A DNA stretch of 5,830 nucleotides from Oscillospiraceae bacterium (GTDB lineage Bacteria; Bacillota; Clostridia; Oscillospirales; Oscillospiraceae). Made by a program: the position numbers and the translations under genes. The stretch is taken from assembly GCA_017458025.1 (NCBI GenBank), contig JAFTGG010000215.1:1-5830 (forward strand). The letters are read 5' to 3'. Below are positions 1 to 5,603 of this stretch, piece by piece (within the stretch, counting starts at the first letter, position 1; the number at the start of each line of letters is the position of its first letter). The notes below the pieces were generated by a model. That model was not told where the DNA came from, did no database searches, and saw only the letters and a list, made by a program, of their open reading frames with translations.

Positions 1-1
1 G

Positions 2-730
2 GAGCGGGAGCGCCGCGAGCGCGAGGAAGCCGAACGCCAGCGCCGGCTGGAGGAGCAGCGCCGGCAGGCCGAGGAAGCGGTCGCCGCGCTGGAGCTTGCC
101 GCGCAGGAGGCGAGCGCGCCCGCGATCCGCGAGCCGCTCACGCTTGCCGACCCAACGATCACCGAATTTCTCGACGAGGGCGGGCGCGAGATCCTCACCG
201 GCGGAGACGTCAGCCTTACCTATTATAACCAGGGCGACGCGCTCTGGTCAAGCCAACTGTTTGGCCGCGATCCCATCGGCAGCTTCGGCTGCGGGCCGAC
301 CGCTCTCGCGATGGCGGTCGCCTCGATGGCCGACGAGGACGCCGATCCCGCGAACGTCGCGGCCTGGGCCGCCGGCGCGGGCTACTGCTCGCCGCGCAGC
401 GGCTCCTATCTCTCCATCGTGCAGGGCGTCTCCGATCACTACGGCCTCGCCTGCGAATCGCTCGGCGCCGTCGACGCCGACACGCTCTACGCGCGCCTTG
501 CCGAAGGCGGCGTCATCGTCGCGCTGATGGGGCCCGGCCACTTCACCGGCAAGGGGCACTTTATCCTGCTCCACGGCGTCACGCTCTCCGGCGGTATTCT
601 CGTCGCCGACCCGAACAGCCGCGACAACTCCCTCGCCGTCTGGGACGCGCAGCTCATCGTCGACGAGCTCTCAAAAAGCCGCCACGACGGCGCGCCGCTG
701 TGGCTGCTGACAAAGCCCATATCGCTGTAA
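2..730 (+). CDS. C39-like (papain-fold) cysteine peptidase, 3' part only
   Basis: The gene is cut by the left edge, leaving 242 residues read from base 2. Residues 1-45 are a highly charged Glu/Arg/Gln-rich stretch typical of a long helix or coiled coil. A peptidase C39-like domain (Peptidase_C39_2 type) follows at about 70-235. It opens with YYNQGDALW, then FGCGPTALAMAV with the probable nucleophile Cys97, a GKGHFILLHGV block with the probable catalytic His186, and VADPNSR with Asp203/Asn205 as the likely third residue. These blocks match the Clostridia branch of the family, whose members are usually exported or surface proteins. The N-terminus, and therefore any signal peptide or membrane anchor, is outside the window. 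The substrate is unknown; peptidoglycan peptides or surface proteins are possible. No ABC transporter domain is visible, so it is not recognisable as a bacteriocin-processing exporter. It converges on the flagellar cluster and ends in its own terminator. Confidence 0.85.
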   Translation, partial: ERERREREEAERQRRLEEQRRQAEEAVAALELAAQEASAPAIREPLTLADPTITEFLDEGGREILTGGDVSLTYYNQGDALWSSQLFGRDPIGSFGCGPTALAMAVASMADEDADPANVAAWAAGAGYCSPRSGSYLSIVQGVSDHYGLACESLGAVDADTLYARLAEGGVIVALMGPGHFTGKGHFILLHGVTLSGGILVADPNSRDNSLAVWDAQLIVDELSKSRHDGAPLWLLTKPISL

Positions 731-737
731 ATGCACC

Positions 738-780
738 GCAATAAGCCTCCATTTTCATGGAGGCTTATTGCTTTTATTCT
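738..780 (+). terminator. Rho-independent terminator after the peptidase gene
   Basis: Bases 738-752 and 757-771 form a perfect 15-bp stem closed by a 4-base loop (TTTC), followed on the plus strand by CTTTTATTCT. It starts 7 bases after the peptidase stop codon. On the minus strand the stem begins 2 bases past the FliT-like gene's stop codon, but there it is followed by GGTGCATTTA, a poor U tract. It should therefore terminate the plus-strand gene well and the flagellar operon only weakly, although it could still protect the 3' end of that transcript. Confidence 0.88.
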
Positions 781-1172
781 CTGAATTTGTTATAGAACGA
801 CCGGCTCCCGCCGAGGCGCAGGCTCAGCTGCTTATCCATCGCTGTGACCGAATCGAGCAGCCGGCGGAATTGCGCCACCTGTTCGGCAAGCGGCTTCTCC
901 TCCTCCGTCTCCGGCGCGCCGCCCTTGAGCAGCTCGTTCATGCGGATCGCCTCCGCTTCGGGCAGCCCGAGCAGATACGCGCGGATCTGCTCCTCGCACT
1001 CGCGCAGCGCGAACACGGGCGCTTCCCGTTCGCTAAGCAGCATCTGCGTCGCGACCGAGTCGCCGCGCTCCACCGCCTCGGCGATCTGGCGCGTCACGTC
1101 AGCCGCTTCGATCAGCTTGACGGTCTGGTCCTTCTTCCGCTTGTGCAGTTCTTCCAGCGCAAATGTCCCCAT
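774..1172 (-). CDS. Putative FliT-like flagellar chaperone
   Basis: 132 residues, predicted almost entirely helical, rich in Glu/Leu/Arg, with no signal peptide or membrane segment, so probably cytoplasmic. I do not recognise a decisive motif. The FliT-like call rests on size, helical character and position directly after fliS in a fliD-fliS-x order, the usual place for FliT, which binds FliD and escorts it to the export apparatus. The acidic/Pro patch GAPETEEEK at about residues 85-93 probably separates two helical segments. The C-terminus ends in YNKFRE. The ATG at 1172 is preceded by GGAGGG about 10 bases upstream. That ribosome site lies in the last codons of fliS, and the fliS stop is only 3 bases before this start, which suggests translational coupling. 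FlgN-type chaperones have a similar build and are the main alternative. Confidence 0.6.
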   Translation of the reverse strand: MGTFALEELHKRKKDQTVKLIEAADVTRQIAEAVERGDSVATQMLLSEREAPVFALRECEEQIRAYLLGLPEAEAIRMNELLKGGAPETEEEKPLAEQVAQFRRLLDSVTAMDKQLSLRLGGSRSFYNKFRE

Positions 1173-1175
1173 GCG

Positions 1176-1553
1176 TTACCTGCCCTCCGCCGCTGTCCGC
1201 TCCGCGATGCGGAACGTGTCGCGGAGATCCGTGATCATCGGGCGGAGCTTATCCAGCTCCGCTTTGTTGCGGCCCAGCATGATCCGGTTGAGGTCATAGC
1301 AAAAGAAGTCGTACAGCCTGTGGAGCCCGCGGCTGACCTCGTAGCGGCGGTCGAGCGTATCGTCGAGATACCGCACGATGTCGATGCAGCGCTGGACCGA
1401 CGCCTCGAACAGAGGATAGTCGCGCTGTTCGAGCGCGATGTCCGCGCGCATCAGGCGCTTGACCAGCTCATCCATCAGCAGGATCAGCAGCTCGCCCTGC
1501 GTCATGGTATTCAGGGATTGTGCTTTGTAGTTTTGAAGGCCTCTTGCGTCCAT
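1176..1553 (-). CDS. fliS: Flagellin export chaperone FliS
   Basis: 125 residues, the normal FliS length. The N-terminal YKAQSLNTMTQGELLILLMDE (residues 9-29) is the family hallmark: Tyr-Lys, then Ser/Asn-Thr, then Gly-Glu-Leu leading into the first long helix. The middle (about 58-90) carries DIVRYLDDTLDRRYEVSRGL and LYDFF, the equivalent of the usual helix pair with Tyr-Glu-[IV]-[SA]. The end (106-115) has MITDLRDTF, matching the common ELRDTW. FliS is a cytoplasmic four-helix bundle that wraps the C-terminal helix of flagellin, preventing premature polymerisation and delivering it to the type III export gate. The ATG at 1553 has a modest ribosome site (GGGATG, with AGAA before the ATG), weaker than those of its neighbours. 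The gene lies 153 bases after fliD and is tightly packed with the FliT-like gene behind it. Confidence 0.95.
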   Translation of the reverse strand: MDARGLQNYKAQSLNTMTQGELLILLMDELVKRLMRADIALEQRDYPLFEASVQRCIDIVRYLDDTLDRRYEVSRGLHRLYDFFCYDLNRIMLGRNKAELDKLRPMITDLRDTFRIAERTAAEGR

Positions 1554-1706
1554 TTCTACATCCCGTTTCCGTTAGTTTTATACTATTACCGAATAAAAAG
1601 CTTGCACTTGTTATCCGATAGATGCCGCAGCCGGCGTCTCACGCGAACGCGCCTCCGGCGCTATCAAAAGATACCATAAACGGAATCTTTTGATATGAGT
1701 TCAGCA
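1554..1706 (-). other. Structured fliD-fliS intergenic region
   Basis: This 153-base gap has no ORF worth calling. Its fliD-proximal part holds an 11-bp inverted repeat (1662-1695). Next to it, GATAG (1617-1621) can pair with CTATC (1661-1665), GCCG (1624-1627) with CGGC (1656-1659), and GGCG (1633-1636) with CGCC (1650-1653), giving an interrupted GC-rich stem. The part near fliS (1571-1600) is AT-rich and contains TAGTATAAAA on the minus strand, which could be a -10 box, but no good -35 box lies upstream of it. I cannot show a separate fliS promoter. Confidence 0.5.
1662..1695. repeat. 11-bp inverted repeat between fliD and fliS
   Basis: TATCAAAAGAT (1662-1672) and ATCTTTTGATA (1685-1695) are exact reverse complements around a 12-base spacer. 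The repeat starts 12 bases beyond the fliD stop codon. In minus-strand RNA it would form an AU-rich hairpin without a following U tract, so it is not a standard terminator. It could stabilise the fliD 3' end, act as an RNase processing boundary between fliD and fliS, or be a protein-binding dyad. Confidence 0.75.
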
Positions 1707-4658
1707 TCAATAGCCCATGAGATCCGCGAGCATCGAGCTCTGGTTGTTCATCGTGCTCATTAGCTGTTCGAGCGCGGTAAACTGCTTCGTGTAGTAGTCG
1801 ATCCGGTTGCTCAGCTTGGTCTGCCAGCTCTCGATCTGCGTGTCGAGATTGCTGATCTGCGACTGGATATTGTTGTTCAGCAGCGAAACCGCGGAAAGCT
1901 TCGTGCCCGCCTTCCGGACCAGAATACCCTGCGAGCCGAGCGAGGTCGAGCCGTAGGCGTTGAGCGTCGACTTGAGCGTCGCCATCAGGCCGTTGGTCGC
2001 GCTGCCGCTGTCCGTCGTCTTGGTGAACACGTTCCTGACCTTGTCGGGATCGCCGTCGAGCGCCTCGCGCAGCTTTGTCTCGTTGAGCTGGAGCGTCGTA
2101 ACGCCGCTCGAATAGACCGTCTTGAGGCCGATGGCCTCCATGTCGATGCGGTCGGTGCCGTAGGACTGAATCCCGCTGAGCAGCTTGTCGTACAGCGTGC
2201 GGAGATCGCTGTCGCCGAACAGGAGGCCGGTCTTGGCCTTTTCCTCGTACTTCTTGACCGCGTCCTCGCTCATGCCGTTCTTATCGTCCTCGGTCAGCGG
2301 CTCGTAGAAGGTCGTGCCCTTGCTGCTCGAAGACGAGGTCTTCTTGATCGGCTGCGTCGTGTACGCGTCGTGGACGCTGGTCATCAGCTTGTTGACGTCC
2401 TCGACGAAGGACTTGATCGCGTCCACGATCTTATCCGAATCGGAGCTGGTCTTGAATGTGATCGCGTCGCCGCCGTTCGCGGCGGTGGAGTCGAACGTGC
2501 TTTTGAGCGTGACGGTCATGCCGTCCATCTCGACGACGTTGGTCGAACGCTTGAGCGTCAGCTCCTTGCCGTTGACGGTGGCGCTGACGACGGAATCCTG
2601 ACCGGCGGTGTAGCCGACGCTGTCCGCCGCGGAGAGCGTCGCCGTGCCGTTCGCGAACGCCTTAAGCTGCGCGAGCGTGAATGAACGCTCCGTACCGTCC
2701 GAACCCACAACGCTGAGCTTTGAGGTGTCCGGCACCTGGAACGAATTGAGCCAGTCGGAGATGCTTCCGTTGCCGTTCTCCTGCGGAATCTTCGCGACGG
2801 AGTAGCCCATGTCCAGCTTCAGTGTGCTCCAATCGGCGTTTTCTCCGAACACATCGTTCAGCGTGGAGGGCTTAGCCTCAAAGAGCCTCTTGGCCAGCGC
2901 GTTGTCAAAGCTGATCTTGCCGCCCGCGCCGGTCTCGTTCGCGGTAAACACGAATTGGCTCGTCAGGTTGGAGTAGCTGACCTTGACGCCCGCCTCGCTG
3001 TTGCTGCTGATCTTGTTGATCAGGCTCTCGAGCGCGGTGTCCTTCGTGATCCCGTCGATGGTCGCGCCGTTGATCTCCAGGCTATAGAGCCACTCGCCCT
3101 TTTCGTTGGCGCGGTAGAACTTGCCGTCCGAGGCGTCCTTCTTGATCAAATTGCCTTGAAGGTCGGTATACAATTCCTCGGAGACAACGCCGGCGACCTT
3201 TTCGCCGTCCTTCGTCATGACGCTTCCGTCCGCGTTCGTCCGATAAAAGTCGTCGCCGTCCTTTTTGAGGAGATTGCCGTCCTTATCATAGTACTTCGCT
3301 TCAGCGGTCTCATCACGCGTCCCTGCGGTGCGCGCGTTTTCCAGAAGCCAATCCTCGCCCAGCAAATCGCCGAGCTTCTGGCTGGTGTTGAAGTAGTTGG
3401 ACACGCCCGCCTCGCCGATGCCGAGCTCCTCGCCCACGGAGGACTTGATCTTCAGCGTGGAGCCGGAACCCTCGGCGACGTCAAAAGCGAGGCCCTTGCT
3501 TTCGATGGAAACGGCGCCGTTGTCCCCAAAAAGCGTCTTCGGGCCGGTCAGGCCGACCGTCACGCGGTTCTTGCCGAACTCCTTGTCGATGGACGCCTGA
3601 ACGTCGTCGCGCAGCAGCTCGCTGAGCGCCTCCGCCGCCTGCTTCGACTCGGCGCCCTCCAGAGCGCTCACCTTTTTCGTTTTTTCCACGACGTTACCGT
3701 CATCGTCCGTGCTCGTAAACGTCACGGTTTTGTCCGACAGATCGCCGAGCTTGATCGACTTGGTCACGCCGTCGAGCGTCACGTCGATGGTCTTGCCGGC
3801 GAGGTACTTCGCCATGCTCATCGTATCGGTGAGGTCCGACTCGCTGCCCTTGAGGCCGAAGCTCGTATAGGTGAAGCGCTTCTCGTCGGCGGACGAGCTC
3901 GCCGTCGCCACGTCCAGCTTCTCCTTGAGGTTGCCGCTCACGCCGCTGATGTAAACGGAGTCGCCCTTGGATTTCGCGTCGCCCGTCGAGGCAAACGTGA
4001 TTTTGCCGTCGCTCAGCGTCGCCTGAACGTCGGCCTTCTGATCCAGGAGCTTCTTGTTGATGCCCTCGACGAGTTGGTCAAGGTTCTCATACTTGTCGTC
4101 GTCGGTGAACTTGATGTCGATCGAGCTGCCGCCGAGCTTGAGCGTCATCGTGCCGGAGAGCACGCCCTTGGTCACTTTTTCGCCCCAATTGATCGCGCCG
4201 CCCACCGCCTCCTGGGACGCGGAGAGGTTCAGCGCGCTCGCGTCCACGGCGTAGCGCGCCGCGGTGGCGAGCTGCGTCACGGCGTTGATCTGAATGTCGC
4301 TCGCCGCCTTGCCGCTCGCGGTGACCGCCGAGGCGTTCGAGCCGTTCGCGGTCGTGATTGCGTTGCTCGTGAAAAACGAGTTGCTCGACAGGTTGGTCGC
4401 CGAGGTGTACGAGGTGTACTTGCTCGTGACGTTGTACATCTGGTCGATGATCTCACGATAAGCGTCCTGCTTCCACTCCAGCTTTTCCTGACTCTGCTGG
4501 AGCTGCTGGATCTTCGTCTGATAGCCGGAGACCGCGTTCTCGATCATCGCTTCGGTATCCATCCCGCTCGCGAGACCTGTGAGGACGTTCCTGTTTCCGT
4601 ATATGCTGCTGGAGCTGCTATACGAATTGCTGGTGCTCAAACTGTTGACGTTAGCCAT
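1707..4658 (-). CDS. fliD: Flagellar filament cap protein FliD, unusually long
   Basis: FliD (hook-associated protein 2) is exported through the growing flagellum and forms the distal cap that folds incoming flagellin. Residues 25-110 are the FliD N-terminal domain (VLTGLASGMDTEAMIE, then a helical QQLQQSQEKLEWKQDAYREI segment). The C-terminal domain runs from about 735 to 983, with FVEDVNKLM at 751, the usual LTEDDKNGMSEDAVKKYEEKA linker, GLLFGDSDLRTL, and a long terminal helix ending in QFTALEQLMSTMNNQSSML. The protein has 983 residues against about 450-650 in most species. The extra length lies between the two domains: three flagellin-IN-like modules (about 171-240, 289-407, 525-590) and a 40-residue-period repeat at 456-523. 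There is no cysteine, as is common for axial flagellar proteins. The ATG at 4658 follows AAAGGAAG at about 10 bases. A SigD-type promoter lies upstream. Confidence 0.97.
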   Translation of the reverse strand: MANVNSLSTSNSYSSSSSIYGNRNVLTGLASGMDTEAMIENAVSGYQTKIQQLQQSQEKLEWKQDAYREIIDQMYNVTSKYTSYTSATNLSSNSFFTSNAITTANGSNASAVTASGKAASDIQINAVTQLATAARYAVDASALNLSASQEAVGGAINWGEKVTKGVLSGTMTLKLGGSSIDIKFTDDDKYENLDQLVEGINKKLLDQKADVQATLSDGKITFASTGDAKSKGDSVYISGVSGNLKEKLDVATASSSADEKRFTYTSFGLKGSESDLTDTMSMAKYLAGKTIDVTLDGVTKSIKLGDLSDKTVTFTSTDDDGNVVEKTKKVSALEGAESKQAAEALSELLRDDVQASIDKEFGKNRVTVGLTGPKTLFGDNGAVSIESKGLAFDVAEGSGSTLKIKSSVGEELGIGEAGVSNYFNTSQKLGDLLGEDWLLENARTAGTRDETAEAKYYDKDGNLLKKDGDDFYRTNADGSVMTKDGEKVAGVVSEELYTDLQGNLIKKDASDGKFYRANEKGEWLYSLEINGATIDGITKDTALESLINKISSNSEAGVKVSYSNLTSQFVFTANETGAGGKISFDNALAKRLFEAKPSTLNDVFGENADWSTLKLDMGYSVAKIPQENGNGSISDWLNSFQVPDTSKLSVVGSDGTERSFTLAQLKAFANGTATLSAADSVGYTAGQDSVVSATVNGKELTLKRSTNVVEMDGMTVTLKSTFDSTAANGGDAITFKTSSDSDKIVDAIKSFVEDVNKLMTSVHDAYTTQPIKKTSSSSSKGTTFYEPLTEDDKNGMSEDAVKKYEEKAKTGLLFGDSDLRTLYDKLLSGIQSYGTDRIDMEAIGLKTVYSSGVTTLQLNETKLREALDGDPDKVRNVFTKTTDSGSATNGLMATLKSTLNAYGSTSLGSQGILVRKAGTKLSAVSLLNNNIQSQISNLDTQIESWQTKLSNRIDYYTKQFTALEQLMSTMNNQSSMLADLMGY
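3090..3293 (-). repeat. Diverged 40-residue tandem repeat inside FliD
   Basis: In FliD, residues 456-480 (YYDKDGNLLKKDG, then DFYRTNADGS) and 496-523 (LYTDLQGNLIKKDA, then KFYRANEKGEW) align over their whole length with one extra residue in the second copy. The shared pattern is Y-x-D-x-x-GN-L-[LI]-KKD, then FYR-x-N, then G. The start-to-start distance is 40 residues (Tyr457 to Tyr497). The two copies differ at many codon positions, so the duplication is old or under selection for the protein pattern. It lies just before the third IN-like module and probably forms a small beta-rich, surface-exposed insert. Confidence 0.75.
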
Positions 4659-4690
4659 CTGTGCTCAACTTCCTTTCTTACACAAAAGAC

Positions 4691-4719
4691 TTGACCTATT
4701 GCGTTATTTTTTTTATAAT
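4691..4719 (+). promoter_or_regulatory. SigA-type promoter for the parA-like gene
   Basis: TTGACC (4691-4696) and TATAAT (4714-4719) are separated by exactly 17 bases, giving 5 of 6 and 6 of 6 matches to the housekeeping consensus. The spacer ends in a T run. The predicted start is near 4726, which leaves a leader of about 90 bases before the ParA-like start codon. It points toward, and lies about 36 bp from, the oppositely oriented SigD-type -10 box of fliD. Confidence 0.8.
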
Positions 4720-4755
4720 CACAGTAAGCGCTAAAGACTTTCATCGTTTACTTTT

Positions 4756-4782
4756 ATATCGGCAGTTCCGTAAGAAAGATAA
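4756..4782 (-). promoter_or_regulatory. fliD: SigD (sigma-28)-type promoter for fliD
   Basis: Read on the minus strand, 4763-4756 is GCCGATAT, the full -10 consensus for the flagellar sigma factor SigD in Gram-positive bacteria. The correct 15-base spacing puts TTAT at 4782-4779, a poor match to the TAAA -35 box (2 of 4). Transcription should begin near 4749, about 90 bases before the fliD ATG. A late-class flagellar promoter is what a filament cap operon is expected to have, and this position is where it would be looked for; the weak -35 is the main doubt. Confidence 0.68.
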
Positions 4783-4794
4783 GAGGTGCGGAAC
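4765..4794. repeat. Short dyad followed by a T run in the parA leader
   Basis: GTTCCG (4765-4770) and CGGAAC (4789-4794) are exact reverse complements with an 18-base spacer, followed on the plus strand by AATTTTTTG (4795-4803). A 6-bp stem with so large a loop is a weak terminator or attenuator at best. As DNA, the dyad covers the -35 and spacer of the predicted fliD promoter, so a regulator-binding site is an equally good reading. Confidence 0.4.
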
Positions 4795-4804
4795 AATTTT
4801 TTGC

Positions 4805-4810
4805 GGGAGG
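4805..4810 (+). promoter_or_regulatory. Ribosome binding site deciding the parA start
   Basis: GGGAGG ends 4 bases before GTG (4815-4817) and 7 bases before TTG (4818-4820). Seven bases is the more usual spacing, so the real start may be the TTG. That would give a protein one residue shorter, beginning MKKIIAI as many ParA proteins do. The annotated boundary keeps the GTG as the longest reading. Confidence 0.65.
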
Positions 4811-4814
4811 CGTC

Positions 4815-5570
4815 GTGTTGAAAAAGATCATCGCCATCACCAATCAAAAGGGCGGCGTCGGCAAAACCACCGTCGCGCTGTCCCTGATCAACGCGCTGCA
4901 TCTTAAAAAGTACAAGGTGCTCGGCGTCGATCTCGACCCGCAGGGCTCCCTCGGCTTCAGCGCCGGCCTCGACATCGAGAACTGCGACACGATCTACGAC
5001 GTGTTCAAGGGCAAGAAGAAGATCGACGACGTCATCACCGACACCGAGATCGGCGATTTCCTCCCGTCCAATATCCTGCTGTCCACGGCGGAGCTGGAGT
5101 TCAATATGCCGGCGCGCGAGTTTCTCCTGCGCGACCAGCTCGTCAAGGTCGCGGACGATTACGATTACATCATCATCGACACGCCTCCGGCGCTCAACGT
5201 GCTGACCGTCAACGCCTATGTCGCGGCGCAGGGGCTTATCATTCCGATGGCGCCCGAGATTCTGAGCCTGCTCGGCATCTCGCAGCTGCGCGACACGGTG
5301 GAGACCGTCCGCCGCTATTACAATCCCGACCTCGAGGTCATGGGTATTCTGCTCAACCGCTACAACGCCCGCCTCGTCCTCAACCGCGAGGTGGAGGACA
5401 TGTCGCAGGAGGTCGCGCGCAAGCTCGAAACCAAGGTGTTCGAGAATAAGATCCACGCGAGCGTCGCCGTCGCGGAGGCGCCCGCCTACGGTGAGAGCGT
5501 CCTCGCCTACGCGCCCGGCTCCAGGGCGGCGCAGGATTTCGAGGGACTGCTTGACGAAATGATGGAATAA
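4815..5570 (+). CDS. ParA/Soj-family ATPase
   Basis: 251 residues, the typical length for a chromosomal Soj-type ParA. The deviant Walker A motif is KGGVGKTT at residues 12-19, with signature Lys12 and P-loop Lys17. VDLDPQG (38-44) is the switch I/A' motif, IIIDTPPA (119-126) the Walker B/switch II motif, and MAPEILSLLGISQL (145-158) the conserved segment after it. The C-terminal part (RYYNPDLEVMGILLNRYNAR, then APAYGESVLAYAPGSRAAQDF) also follows Soj. Such ATPases dimerise on ATP, bind DNA non-specifically and move or position a cargo such as plasmids, chromosome origins or protein clusters. There is no C-terminal amphipathic helix, so MinD is unlikely, and no FlhG-type N-terminal motif is apparent. 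The partner is normally the next gene, but no ParB features are visible there. The gene has its own SigA-type promoter and is divergent from fliD. Confidence 0.93.
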   Translation: MLKKIIAITNQKGGVGKTTVALSLINALHLKKYKVLGVDLDPQGSLGFSAGLDIENCDTIYDVFKGKKKIDDVITDTEIGDFLPSNILLSTAELEFNMPAREFLLRDQLVKVADDYDYIIIDTPPALNVLTVNAYVAAQGLIIPMAPEILSLLGISQLRDTVETVRRYYNPDLEVMGILLNRYNARLVLNREVEDMSQEVARKLETKVFENKIHASVAVAEAPAYGESVLAYAPGSRAAQDFEGLLDEMME

Positions 5571-5603
5571 GCTTATACTTCTATTTAAAAGGAGTGACGC
5601 AAG

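Noticed and set aside
1571..1600. Possible separate fliS promoter (TAGTATAAAA on the minus strand)
   Set aside because: No acceptable -35 box or SigD box lies at the right distance; AT-rich DNA in a gap often gives TATAAA by chance.
1594..1621. Possible SigD promoter on the plus strand (TAAA, then TCCGATAG)
   Set aside because: The spacing is 16 instead of 15, the -10 box has two mismatches, and it would read antisense into fliD with no gene to serve.
768..1679. A 303-codon open frame on the plus strand across fliS and the FliT-like gene
   Set aside because: It begins inside the terminator stem, has no ribosome site, and lies antisense to fliS, which is certain from its motifs.
1662..1695. 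The 11-bp inverted repeat read as a terminator after fliD
   Set aside because: The minus-strand RNA has no U tract after the stem (it continues GCGCCGG), and the stem is AU-rich.
2955..4694. A 579-codon open frame on the plus strand opposite fliD
   Set aside because: It is the antisense of fliD, and GC-rich codon use keeps stops out of this frame. Its product is a low-complexity Leu/Val/Arg/Ala run with no recognisable domain, while the minus-strand frame is a clear FliD.
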